The translations under genes were made by a program, and so were the position numbers. From Oscillospiraceae bacterium (lineage in GTDB: Bacteria; Bacillota_A; Clostridia; Oscillospirales; Oscillospiraceae), in NCBI GenBank assembly GCA_017627975.1, contig JAGAFT010000110.1, positions 1 through 38,729 of the forward strand: 38,729 nucleotides of DNA. Direction: 5' to 3'. Below, piece by piece: positions 14,554 to 21,792 of the stretch; position 1 is the stretch's first letter; each line of letters starts with the position of its first letter. The notes under the pieces were generated by a model. The model was given only the letters and a program-made list of their open reading frames with translations. It did not search any database and was not told the DNA's origin.

Positions 14554-16656
14554 ATGAATTGCCGAATCCTGCATGAGCGCCCCGGGCGTCTGCGTGTGCA
14601 TATGCGGCAGTGCAGCATGTCGCTGTCGGAAGCCGACAGACTCGAGGCGTATCTGAAGGGCATCTCCGGCGTCATCGAAGTCAAAGTCTATGAGAGAACG
14701 GCGGATGCGGTGATCCGCTATCGCTTTGATTCTTCTCACGTGGCCGAAAAGAGTCCGGAACGCGAAAGCATTCTCCGGGCTCTTTCTGCGTTTGATTACG
14801 ACCGGGTGCCGGAGCTGCCGGTTCCGCACAGCTCCGCGCGCGCCATTCAGCATGAGTATGAAGACCGCATGGCCCGCAAGTTTGTCTTCCGTGCGGTGAG
14901 AAGGCTGTTTCTGCCCGTGGAAGTTCGCCGGGTTCTTGCCGTCATCAAGGCGCTGCCGCGGCTCTGGCGCGGGCTCTGCTGTCTCCTGCACGGGCGTCTT
15001 GATGTTGAGGTTCTGGACGCCGTCTCCATCGGCGTCAGCCTTCTGCGCGGTGATCACGGGACCGCAAGCCAGGTGACCTTCCTGCTTGGCGTCGGGGAAC
15101 TCATTGACGAATGGACGCACAAGAAGTCGGTGAATGACCTTGCCGAAGCCATGGCCCTGAATGTGGACCAGGTCTGGATGCTCTCCGGCGACGGAACCAA
15201 GGTCCTTGTCCCCATCCGTCAGGTACAGGCCGATGACCGGATTCTCGTGGAGACCGGAAACCTGATCCCTCTGGACGGTGTTATTCTGGAAGGAGACTGC
15301 ATGGTGAACCAGTCCTCCCTGACCGGAGAATCGGTTCCCGTACCCAAAGGGCCCGGCAAATCGGTTTATGCCGGCACCGTCCTCGAGGAAGGCAGCTGCA
15401 CCATCCGTGTGACCAAAGCCGCCGGCAGCAACAAGTATGACCAGATCGTACGTATGATCGAGGATTCCGAGAAGCTGAAATCCGGTGTGGAAAGCCGGGC
15501 GGCGCATCTGGCGGACAGGCTGGTTCCCTGGTGCCTCGGCCTCAGCGCGCTGACCTATCTCCTGACACGCAACGCCACCAGAGCGGTATCGGTACTGATG
15601 GTGGACTTTTCCTGCGCCCTGAAGCTCTCGATGCCCCTGAGCGTTCTCTCCGCCATGCGCGAAGCCAGCCGCTATCACATCACGGTCAAGGGCGGAAAGT
15701 TTATGGAAAAGGTTGCCGACGCGACCACCGTGATCTTCGACAAGACCGGGACCCTGACCAATGCCTGCCCCACCGTGGTGGACGTTATTCCCTTCAACGG
15801 TCAGGACGCGGACGAGATGCTTCGTGTCGCCGCCTGCATGGAGGAGCATTTCCCCCATTCCATGGCAAATGCGGTGGTACGCGCTGCCCGTGAGAAAGGC
15901 CTCGACCATGAAGAGATGCACAGTGAGGTGGAGTATCTCGTCGCCCATGGCATCGCCACCAAGATCGGCCGCCGGCGCGCCATCATCGGCAGCTATCACT
16001 TTGTCTTTGAGGACGAAGGGACCAGGATCCGAAAACAGGACCGGAAAGCCTTCGAAGAGATCCCGGCGAAATATTCCTGTCTTTATCTCGCCATCGGCGG
16101 TGTACTCTCCGGGGTGATCTGCATCTCCGATCCTCTGCGTCCGGAAGCCCGTGACGTGGTCCGGCGCCTGCACGAGGTGGGGATTGAAAAGTGCGTCATG
16201 CTCACCGGCGACAGCCGCCGTACGGCAGAGGCCATTGCCCAGGAGGTCGGTGTGGACGACTTCCGTGCAGAGGTTCTGCCCGAGGACAAGTCGGACTATA
16301 TCCGTTCCGAACAGGCCCTCGGCCATACGGTCATCATGATCGGCGACGGCATCAACGACGCCCCGGCGCTGTCCCTGGCCGATGTCGGCATCGCCATCGG
16401 AAGCGGCGCCATGATCGCCCGGGAGGTCGCGGACATCACCATCGCAGCCGAGGACCTGACCGAGCTCATCTTCCTGAAGCAGCTTTCCGACGCGCTCATG
16501 CGCCGGATCCAGCACAACTATCGCTTTGTGATGGGCTTCAACGGCAGCCTCATCGGTCTCGGCGCCGTCGGCCTGATGCCGCCGGGTACCTCAGCCATGC
16601 TTCACAACGGTTCCACCCTGCTGCTGAGCATCCGCAGCATGACAAATCTTCTTTGA
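14554..16656 (+). CDS. P1B-type metal-transporting ATPase with SCALKLS motif
   Basis: This 700-residue pump begins with an HMA_2-like domain (about 1-60) lacking the CxxC of copper and zinc pumps. TM segments, an actuator domain with TGES (257-260), the phosphorylation motif DKTGT (Asp396) and the hinge GDGINDAP (597-604) follow. The usual metal-selecting CPC motif in the sixth TM is replaced by SCALKLS (353-359). The P1B 'HP' element is altered to FPHS (433-436). SCA-type motifs occur in manganese or iron exporters rather than copper pumps, so efflux of Mn2+ or Fe2+ is a reasonable inference. It is divergent from the iron-uptake operon, which would allow opposite control of uptake and export. 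A strong terminator follows. Confidence 0.93.
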   Translation: MNCRILHERPGRLRVHMRQCSMSLSEADRLEAYLKGISGVIEVKVYERTADAVIRYRFDSSHVAEKSPERESILRALSAFDYDRVPELPVPHSSARAIQHEYEDRMARKFVFRAVRRLFLPVEVRRVLAVIKALPRLWRGLCCLLHGRLDVEVLDAVSIGVSLLRGDHGTASQVTFLLGVGELIDEWTHKKSVNDLAEAMALNVDQVWMLSGDGTKVLVPIRQVQADDRILVETGNLIPLDGVILEGDCMVNQSSLTGESVPVPKGPGKSVYAGTVLEEGSCTIRVTKAAGSNKYDQIVRMIEDSEKLKSGVESRAAHLADRLVPWCLGLSALTYLLTRNATRAVSVLMVDFSCALKLSMPLSVLSAMREASRYHITVKGGKFMEKVADATTVIFDKTGTLTNACPTVVDVIPFNGQDADEMLRVAACMEEHFPHSMANAVVRAAREKGLDHEEMHSEVEYLVAHGIATKIGRRRAIIGSYHFVFEDEGTRIRKQDRKAFEEIPAKYSCLYLAIGGVLSGVICISDPLRPEARDVVRRLHEVGIEKCVMLTGDSRRTAEAIAQEVGVDDFRAEVLPEDKSDYIRSEQALGHTVIMIGDGINDAPALSLADVGIAIGSGAMIAREVADITIAAEDLTELIFLKQLSDALMRRIQHNYRFVMGFNGSLIGLGAVGLMPPGTSAMLHNGSTLLLSIRSMTNLL

Positions 16657-16664
16657 TCATCCGG

Positions 16665-16683
16665 CGGGCTGATAATCAGCCCG
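16665..16683. repeat. Near-perfect palindrome after the P-type ATPase
   Basis: CGGGCTGAT-A-ATCAGCCCG, with 9-bp arms, lies 9 nt after the ATPase stop and 12 nt before the terminator stem. As RNA it would form a compact hairpin that may protect the 3' end of the transcript. Confidence 0.6.
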
Positions 16684-16694
16684 TATAGAACAGC

Positions 16695-16740
16695 AACAGA
16701 GGCCGTCGGCTCCGTTCCGGAGCCGGCGGCCTCTGTTTTT
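16695..16740 (+). terminator. Rho-independent terminator of the P-type ATPase operon
   Basis: The stem runs from AACAGAGGCCG (16695-16705) with inner CGGCTCC to GGAGCCG and CGGCCTCTGTT. It is about 18 bp with one mismatch and ends in a run of five T. It lies convergent to the flavodoxin gene. Confidence 0.92.
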
Positions 16741-16796
16741 GCGTATTCCGATCGGTATGATCGGCCTTGTTTCCGCTTAAAGAGAAGTCGTTTGCT

Positions 16797-17219
16797 TTAT
16801 GCCAGTGCCGCTCCCAGCGCCTTGCAGGCTTCCACTGCCGCATCATCCGGCGCATCGTTGGCCGTCACACTGTCGCAGGCCAGAGCCGCGCCTGCCGCCT
16901 TGCAGTCGTCTTCCCAGTTGCGCATCCATTCGCCGTCACCCCAGCCGTAGGAGCCGAAGAGGGCGATGCTCTTGCCGGAGAGGCTTCCCTTGACAGAGTC
17001 GAACATCGGTTCAAATTCGCTGTCTTCCAGCTGCTCGCTGCCCATGGCCGGGCATCCGAATGCGATTGCGTCGAACTTGTCCACGTCGCCCGCGCTGAAG
17101 CTCGAAGCTTCAAACTTCGTCACATCGGCTCCCGCTGCCTGCGCGCCCTTTGCCACCGCGTCGGCCATCGCCGCGGTGTTGCCCGTGCCGCTCCAGAATA
17201 CAACTGCTACCTTTTTCAT
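16797..17219 (-). CDS. Short-chain flavodoxin
   Basis: This 140-residue protein has the FMN phosphate-binding loop SGTGNTAAMA (10-19). The isoalloxazine-contact loops are 'FGCPAMGSEQLEDSEFEPM' and 'GSYGWGDGEWMRNWEDD', typical of clostridial flavodoxins. It carries electrons between reductases and enzymes and commonly replaces ferredoxin when iron is scarce. It is the third gene of a minus-strand operon after DUF2325 and DUF3793, 24 nt after the latter. The operon has an iron-type palindrome at its promoter. That fits induction during iron limitation together with the FTR1/P19 operon. Confidence 0.95.
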   Translation of the reverse strand: MKKVAVVFWSGTGNTAAMADAVAKGAQAAGADVTKFEASSFSAGDVDKFDAIAFGCPAMGSEQLEDSEFEPMFDSVKGSLSGKSIALFGSYGWGDGEWMRNWEDDCKAAGAALACDSVTANDAPDDAAVEACKALGAALA

Positions 17220-17243
17220 CTGTGTCTACTTCCTTTCTTTTTG

Positions 17244-17783
17244 TCAGACCGCCACTGCAAGCTCTGCCAGCTTGTGACCGGCTCTGACGCTCCTGCAGTA
17301 CGAATCTGTACATTTTTTGTATTTTTCAAAGGTACGGCGTGCCTTTTCCTCATCGCCGTAGACCTTCCAATACCCGATGAACTTATAGTTCTGCGCGTGA
17401 TTCTCGATGAAGCCCCTGACATCTTCCGGCGGGTAACTCAGAAACAGGCCGATCTCATGGGGAAACTCCTTCCCCGCCCCGATCCTGCAAATGAGCCGGC
17501 GGATACACTGCTGATACCGCAGTCCGGAGTATCCCGCCGCATCCAGAATCTCTCTTGCCGCGCGGTTTTTCATATCCCGCTGCAGCGAATCCGGACGAAA
17601 GAGATAAAGCAGCGCTTTTCCGTCATGAAAGCGCAGCGGCACGAGGCACATACCGCCGGGAGCCAGATCACGGTTCAGTCTGCGCAGCTCATCGGTCATC
17701 TCTTCCCTGCCGGAATATTCGCAGCTGAACATGCTGCCGGTCTTGAGCCCGGCCAGCGTCGGTGCGCAGCAGCGTACAAACAT
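17244..17783 (-). CDS. DUF3793 family protein
   Basis: This 179-residue protein begins MFVRCCAPTLAGLKTGSMFSC, the cysteine-containing opening of DUF3793. It also has the family's 'FLSYPPEDVRGFIENHAQNYKFIGYWKVYGDEEKARRTFEKYKKCT' block near the end. That block resembles a small domain often fused to or encoded near flavodoxin and Feo-type iron genes in Clostridia. An in-frame extension upstream overlaps the DUF2325 gene in another frame and is discarded. The ATG at 17783 gives the correct family start but has only a weak site (GGACGA). No function is established. The context ties it to iron or flavodoxin metabolism. Confidence 0.87.
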   Translation of the reverse strand: MFVRCCAPTLAGLKTGSMFSCEYSGREEMTDELRRLNRDLAPGGMCLVPLRFHDGKALLYLFRPDSLQRDMKNRAAREILDAAGYSGLRYQQCIRRLICRIGAGKEFPHEIGLFLSYPPEDVRGFIENHAQNYKFIGYWKVYGDEEKARRTFEKYKKCTDSYCRSVRAGHKLAELAVAV

Positions 17784-17800
17784 TTCGTCCGATATCGTTT

Positions 17801-18085
17801 TCAGGCTGTCGCGTGCTTCTCCAGCACCGTCCGGAGCGCCGACAGGGAGCTGGTCCTGCAGTGCTCGATGATGGTGTCCTGCCCCTTCAGCTCGCTCATC
17901 GCGCCGTGAAGCATCTTGTGGGACATCGTATCCGTGAAGAAGATCATCAGGTCCGGGCTGCCGACCTTGTCCCGCAGTCCCCCGCGGGGCTTGGTGAAGA
18001 CCTTCGCCTGACATTGGTAGTTTTCACACAGTTCCTTATAGCGGCGCTCCATACATTCATTGCCGCCCACGATCACGACGCTCAT
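17801..18085 (-). CDS. DUF2325 family small protein
   Basis: This 94-residue protein begins with the Rossmann-like 'MSVVIVGGNECMERRYKELC'. It contains 'PDLMIFFTDTMSHKMLHGAM', the DUF2325 core with its conserved 'SH' element. The start has AAAGGAG 7 nt upstream. It is the first gene of the DUF2325-DUF3793-flavodoxin operon, with its promoter at 18193-18221 and two palindromes in the leader. DUF2325 proteins often neighbour iron-transport and flavodoxin genes in anaerobes. The biochemical role is not known. Confidence 0.9.
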   Translation of the reverse strand: MSVVIVGGNECMERRYKELCENYQCQAKVFTKPRGGLRDKVGSPDLMIFFTDTMSHKMLHGAMSELKGQDTIIEHCRTSSLSALRTVLEKHATA

Positions 18086-18109
18086 GGGGATCTCCTTTCC
18101 GCAGGAAGA

Positions 18110-18125
18110 ATTAGTTATTCCTAAC
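18110..18125. promoter_or_regulatory. Iron-operon palindrome, copy D (flavodoxin operon leader)
   Basis: ATTAG-TTATTC-CTAAC has the same 16-bp layout as the sites in the FTR1 leader. It lies between the transcription start and the DUF2325 ribosome binding site. Confidence 0.6.
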
Positions 18126-18136
18126 TCTTGCCGTTT

Positions 18137-18166
18137 TCATAAGCGCTCTTCCGTGAGCGCTTATGA
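18137..18166. repeat. 12-bp hairpin between palindromes D and E
   Basis: TCATAAGCGCTC (18137-18148), loop TTCCGT, then GAGCGCTTATGA (18155-18166), with perfect 12-bp arms. It lies in the leader of the flavodoxin operon between two operator-like palindromes. It may be an RNA hairpin or a further protein-binding site. Confidence 0.75.
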
Positions 18167-18182
18167 GTTAACTTGATCTAAC
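18167..18182. promoter_or_regulatory. Iron-operon palindrome, copy E (at the flavodoxin operon start)
   Basis: GTTAA-CTTGAT-CTAAC occupies about +4 to +19 of the predicted transcript, the same placement as copy B relative to the FTR1 start. Confidence 0.6.
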
Positions 18183-18192
18183 CTATGAACAG

Positions 18193-18221
18193 AGCATAGC
18201 ACAGGATCCCCTGCTTGTCAA
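18193..18221 (-). promoter_or_regulatory. Sigma-A promoter of the DUF2325-DUF3793-flavodoxin operon
   Basis: On the minus strand TTGACA (18221-18216), 17 bp, TATGCT (18198-18193). The -35 sits in a cTTGACAag context shared with the FTR1 and TRAP promoters. Confidence 0.82.
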
Positions 18222-18261
18222 GTTTTTTCTCCGCGGCCTATGTGAATCCGCCCGTGCTGCA

Positions 18262-18309
18262 GAAAGAAAAAGCCCGCAGACACGGAGGCTTTTCCGTGTT
18301 CTGCGGACT
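18262..18309 (-). terminator. Rho-independent terminator after the 44-residue protein gene
   Basis: On the minus strand CCGCAGAACACGGA pairs with TCCGTGTCTGCGG around a six-base loop and is followed by CTTTTTCTTT. It lies 27 nt after the stop codon at 18336 and insulates the flavodoxin promoter. Confidence 0.92.
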
Positions 18310-18335
18310 GTAAGTTTCTGTTGTGGCGCTCCGTC

Positions 18336-18470
18336 TCAGCGAAGCTTTTCCTCAAACATTCTGATGGACTCGAGATTGCCCTTGGCATAGCACATTGCAA
18401 ATGCGTACACGCCGTCTTCAAAAAAGTCATGGAGGATCTGCTTGAATGTTCTGTTGGTTTTGTTGCTCAT
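18336..18470 (-). CDS. 44-residue protein of unknown function
   Basis: A complete small gene reading MSNKTNRTFKQILHDFFEDG and continuing VYAFAMCYAKGNLESIRMFEEKLR. Three signs support it as real: an AAGGA site 7-8 nt before the ATG at 18470, a TATAAT at 18511-18506 on the same strand, and a strong terminator right after the stop. The product is a charged, probably helical cytosolic protein with no signal peptide or TM and with one Cys. I do not recognise a family. It stands alone between the TRAP operon and the flavodoxin promoter, downstream of a cluster of TTGCACA repeats that may control it. Confidence 0.78.
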   Translation of the reverse strand: MSNKTNRTFKQILHDFFEDGVYAFAMCYAKGNLESIRMFEEKLR

Positions 18471-18505
18471 TGTTTTTCCTTCTTTCTTGTCTAACGACGA
18501 TGCGC

Positions 18506-18573
18506 ATTATATCCAAAAAAGGGAGAAACGCAATGTGCAACTTGCACAAAATTTAGGTTTTACTTTTGTGCAA
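18506..18573 (-). promoter_or_regulatory. Candidate promoter (-10) and TTGCACA repeat cluster for the 44-residue gene
   Basis: TATAAT (18511-18506, minus) lacks a good -35; TTGCGT at 16-bp spacing is the best. Just upstream lies TGTGCAA-C-TTGCACA (18534-18548), a perfect 15-bp palindrome. Its right half pairs again with TTTTGTGCAA at 18564-18573 across a 12-base gap, with 10-bp perfect arms. Three half-sites next to a weak -35 look like an activator-binding region. The second pair might instead be a weak terminator for the TAXI gene. Confidence 0.5.
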
Positions 18574-18620
18574 CCATCACAACTTTCAGGTGTGAATCTG
18601 CGCTCTGCCGCCGCAGGCGC

Positions 18621-19577
18621 TCACTCGATGAGACCGATCTCGCGATAGTAGCGCTCGACGCCCGGATGCAGCGGCACACCGGCCAGATCTTCACAGGCCT
18701 TTTCCGGATCGGCCGCTTTCAATGCGGCGAAGTTCTCCGTAAGGCTGTCCCAGTTTTCCCAGAAGACCTTTACCATCTGATACGCGGTCTCCTCATCTAC
18801 ATCCGCGGTGAGGAAAAGCGTCAGCTTCACCGCCGAGGTGGGGACGTCATCCTCCTGCCCGACATAGGTTCCGGCGGGAATCTTGTAATCGGCGTACCAG
18901 GGATAGTCCTTCTGCAGCGCTTCCACGGTCTCCTCCGGGATCGCCAGCAAGTGCGCGTCGCTGCCGGTCAGGATCTGGGTCACACCGGCATTGGGCGCGC
19001 CCGCCATAATCCAGGCGCCGTCCAGCTGCTTGTTCTGGATGGCGTCGGCCGAAGAAGCGACGTCCATATACTCCGTCTTCATATCGTCCAGCGTCAGATC
19101 CGCTGTCGCCAGATGGTGGACCGCCTCGTCGATGGTGGTGGAGCCTGCCGCACCGACGGAGAAGTGCGCTCCTTTGAGATCGGCAATGGTCTCGATGCCG
19201 CTGGCATCGGTCACAACCACCTGATTCGGGTTATAATACAGTCCGGCGAAGATTTTGATATCCGGGTTTGCATCATCCTCAAAGGCATCCGTGCCCATCA
19301 TGGACTGATAGACAAGATTCGCATTCGCAATGCCGATCTGTGCCTCACCGTCCTTGGCCTGGTTCAGGTTGTCGACACCGCCGCCGGAGGGCGTCGCCAC
19401 CGCACGCATCCCCTCAATGTTCTCGTTCCAGAGCTTTGCCACCTCCACGCTGATGGCATAGAAGGTTCCGGACGTACCGGCCGTAACAAAGTTGATATCC
19501 GTGGCCGCGCTCGCGCTTGCGGGGATCGCCGCGCACAGCAGCACCGCACACAGAACCAGGGCGAATATTTTTTTCAT
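18621..19577 (-). CDS. TAXI-type TRAP transporter substrate-binding protein
   Basis: This 318-residue protein has a signal peptide of about 25 residues ending ASA. The mature part opens 'INFVTAGTSGTFYAISVEVAKLWNEN' and has 'VATPSGGGVDNLNQ..GEAQIGIANANLVYQSMMG'. These are hallmarks of TAXI-family solute receptors that feed the fused TRAP permease. The ATG at 19577 gives a clean leader; a 20-residue upstream extension is rejected. The gene is 66 nt after the permease gene in the same direction. TAXI-TRAP systems import organic anions or amino acids using an ion gradient. The substrate cannot be read from sequence. No lipobox Cys follows the leader. Confidence 0.94.
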   Translation of the reverse strand: MKKIFALVLCAVLLCAAIPASASAATDINFVTAGTSGTFYAISVEVAKLWNENIEGMRAVATPSGGGVDNLNQAKDGEAQIGIANANLVYQSMMGTDAFEDDANPDIKIFAGLYYNPNQVVVTDASGIETIADLKGAHFSVGAAGSTTIDEAVHHLATADLTLDDMKTEYMDVASSADAIQNKQLDGAWIMAGAPNAGVTQILTGSDAHLLAIPEETVEALQKDYPWYADYKIPAGTYVGQEDDVPTSAVKLTLFLTADVDEETAYQMVKVFWENWDSLTENFAALKAADPEKACEDLAGVPLHPGVERYYREIGLIE

Positions 19578-19643
19578 CTTGTTTTTCTTCCTTTCTTCTG
19601 AATGATGGGATATGAATCGACGCCCTCGGCGTTTCATCCTTTT

Positions 19644-21623
19644 TCAGGCCGGTGATGCCGGCGCCGCCCTGTGCAGAAACGCTTTTTCCAGCAGAACCTC
19701 CAGCACGATCAGGCCGGCTGCCGCCGCATCCGTTGTAAGGCTCGGACTCACGAACAGAATCCCCGCTGTCACCAGCAGCGCCCGGCAGAAGAGCCGCAGG
19801 GCCCGTACGCTGCCCCTCTCTTCTCCGATGGGCAGACCTGCCAGCCCGGATGCCAGCGCCAGAACCCCGACGCAGGCCGTGAGGAACGCATAGGCCGTTG
19901 TTCCCGCCGCGACGCCCTCCGTGCTTCCGTAGAGCAGCACCGGATTATCAAGGAAAAAGAAGGGAACGATAAATCCCGCGATCCCCAGCTTGATGGCGAT
20001 GAGGCTGGTTTTGGTCATATCACTGTCGGCAATCCCGCTTGCCACATACGAGCTCATGGCAACAGGGGGCGTAATGTTGCTGAGGCAGGCATAAATCAGG
20101 CAGAACATGTTCGCCGCCATTTCGGTCGCACCTACCCCCCGCAGGACCGGGACCGCCACGGCATAGACGATTACGTAGGCGGCTACCCCGGGAACCCCCA
20201 TCCCGAGGATGATCGACATAAGCATCACCATCAGGCCGCCAAGAAACAGCTGGCCTTCTCCCACGACCTTCAGGATCAGGTTTCCGAAGTTGACCCCCAG
20301 CCCCGTCATGTTCACCGAGCCGATAATCACGCCGATAATGACGCAGCTCACGCCGACGCCGATCGCGCCGCGCGCGCCTTCCACCACTGCCTGAAGGATG
20401 ATCCGCGGCGTCATGCGCGTCTCCTTCCGGAGCCAGGAGACCGGGACCGTGACAAAGAGCGCCAGAATCGCGGCATACAGGGGCGTGTACCCTGCAAACA
20501 TCATCCAAAGCAGCAAAATCAGCGGCAGAAGCAGGTGCCCTCGTGCCTTCAGAACGACAGCCGCCTTCGGGATGTTCTCCGGGGCCAGTCCGGAGAGGCC
20601 GAGGCGCTTTGCCTCCAGATGCACCGACCAGAGCAGGCTGAGATAATAGAGAAACGCGGGGATCGCCGCAGCCAGCATGACCTTCGTATAGCTCACGGAC
20701 ATGAACTCCGCCATGACAAAACCCACCGCGCCCATGATCGGCGGGGTGAACTGGCCGCCGGTGGAGGCCACCGCCTCCACCGCTCCGGCAAATTCCTTTC
20801 TGTACCCGGTCTTCTTCATCAGCGGAATGGTGATGGTCCCGGTCGTGGCGACGTTTGCGATGGCGGAACCGTTGATCATCCCCATCAGGGCCGATGCGAT
20901 CACCGAGACCTTTGCCGGTCCTCCGGGCGAGCGTCCCACCAGGGTCAGGGAAATGTCGTTGATGAACTGGGAAAAGCCGCTGTACTTCAGAAACGACCCG
21001 AACAGGATAAAGATGAAAATATACGTCGCCGAGACGCCGCTCCCGGTGCCGAGAATCCCGATCGTATCCCAGACCAGCGACTTGATCACCCGCTTCAGCG
21101 TGAAGGCCGCCGTGCCGAAGGTCCCCGGGACAAAGCGTCCCCACAGCGCAAAGTAAGACAGAAACACCAGCGCAATGGCGGCAAGGTTCCCGCTGGTCCG
21201 TCTTGCCGCCTCAAAGCAGACAAGAAGACAGACGATTCCCACCCGCACATCCGTGTCGTTCAGCCGTCCCGTCTTCGCCAGCGCGTCATAGCGCCGCAGG
21301 ATATATGCAAAGCAGAAGACCGCCGCGACGCACAGCAGTACGTCCCAGGCCGGAGGAAAGCGCCGCTTTCTCCGTTCCGTTTTCCAGGTCGGGTAGAGCA
21401 GAAAGGTCAGCGGGAGCAGAATCATGATGTGCGCGGCGCGCAGTTTGACGGCGCCGAGACTTCCCGTCAGATTCGCCCAGAGCTGAAACACGGCAAAGCC
21501 CGCCAGGATCACCGTGACGGCATCATCCATGAACCCGCTGTACACTCTGGTCCGGCTGTCCGAATCGGTCTCCGCCATCAGTTCCTGTGCCTTCCGCTCC
21601 GCAGTTTTCTCCGGCTTCTCCAC
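19644..21623 (-). CDS. TRAP transporter fused permease (4TM/12TM type)
   Basis: This is a protein of about 659 residues with some 16-18 TM segments, the size of fused DctQ-DctM permeases that work with TAXI receptors. DctM-type motifs include 'GMINGSAIANVATTGTITIPLMKKTGY', 'AVASTGGQFTPPIMGAVGFVMAEF' and 'LSNITPPVAMSSYVASGIA'. The start is taken as GTG at 21623, since GGGAGG lies 8 nt upstream; an in-frame GTG at 21632 overlaps that site. It is the first gene of a two-gene operon with a near-consensus promoter (21669-21697) and a palindrome over the start site. It forms the membrane channel that imports the ligand delivered by the TAXI receptor encoded downstream. Confidence 0.93.
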   Translation of the reverse strand: MEKPEKTAERKAQELMAETDSDSRTRVYSGFMDDAVTVILAGFAVFQLWANLTGSLGAVKLRAAHIMILLPLTFLLYPTWKTERRKRRFPPAWDVLLCVAAVFCFAYILRRYDALAKTGRLNDTDVRVGIVCLLVCFEAARRTSGNLAAIALVFLSYFALWGRFVPGTFGTAAFTLKRVIKSLVWDTIGILGTGSGVSATYIFIFILFGSFLKYSGFSQFINDISLTLVGRSPGGPAKVSVIASALMGMINGSAIANVATTGTITIPLMKKTGYRKEFAGAVEAVASTGGQFTPPIMGAVGFVMAEFMSVSYTKVMLAAAIPAFLYYLSLLWSVHLEAKRLGLSGLAPENIPKAAVVLKARGHLLLPLILLLWMMFAGYTPLYAAILALFVTVPVSWLRKETRMTPRIILQAVVEGARGAIGVGVSCVIIGVIIGSVNMTGLGVNFGNLILKVVGEGQLFLGGLMVMLMSIILGMGVPGVAAYVIVYAVAVPVLRGVGATEMAANMFCLIYACLSNITPPVAMSSYVASGIADSDMTKTSLIAIKLGIAGFIVPFFFLDNPVLLYGSTEGVAAGTTAYAFLTACVGVLALASGLAGLPIGEERGSVRALRLFCRALLVTAGILFVSPSLTTDAAAAGLIVLEVLLEKAFLHRAAPASPA

Positions 21624-21646
21624 GCGCTTCACCTCCCGCCCGCTCG

Positions 21647-21670
21647 CTTTAGCATGATAGCTTGCTAAAG
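21647..21670. promoter_or_regulatory. Operator-like palindrome at the TRAP operon start
   Basis: CTTTAGCA (21647-21654) and TGCTAAAG (21663-21670) are perfect inverted arms around eight bases. The right arm touches the -10 (21669-21674) and the centre covers the predicted transcription start, a classic repressor position. The regulator family is not recognised. Confidence 0.65.
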
Positions 21671-21697
21671 TATACTGAAGATTTCGGTTCTTGTCAA
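21669..21697 (-). promoter_or_regulatory. Sigma-A promoter of the TAXI-TRAP operon
   Basis: On the minus strand TTGACA (21697-21692), 17 bp, TATACT (21674-21669). The -35 directly abuts the T-tract of the upstream gene's terminator. Confidence 0.88.
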
Positions 21698-21756
21698 GAA
21701 AGAGAAAACCCCTGAAACGGGATGAGAGCTTGTCGCTTTTCTCCCGCCTCAGGGGT
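21698..21756 (-). terminator. Terminator of the surface-protein operon
   Basis: On the minus strand ACCCCTGA (21756-21749) pairs with TCAGGGGT (21715-21708). An inner CGGGA/TCCCG and AGC/GCT extend the stem, and TTTTCTCTTTCTT follows. It lies 36 nt after the stop of the 2121-residue gene. Confidence 0.88.
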
Positions 21757-21792
21757 GCGTGTTTATGGCTGGGTGTGTCTCGCCGTTTCGGT

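Noticed and set aside
17784..18014. N-terminal extension of the DUF3793 protein
   Set aside because: The extension reads through the DUF2325 gene in another frame, has low-complexity Gly/Asp/His composition and lacks family homology.
18566..18582. TTGTG-N7-CACAA as a Rex (NADH) operator
   Set aside because: Rex sites have TTGTG-N8-CACAA with an AT-rich centre. The spacing here is one base short and the centre is GC-containing; the TTGCACA repeats explain the sequence better.
18540..18620. Typical terminator directly after the TAXI gene
   Set aside because: The TTGCACAAAA/TTTTGTGCAA pair lacks a following T-run on the minus strand and a GC-rich stem. It is kept as a possible regulatory element only.
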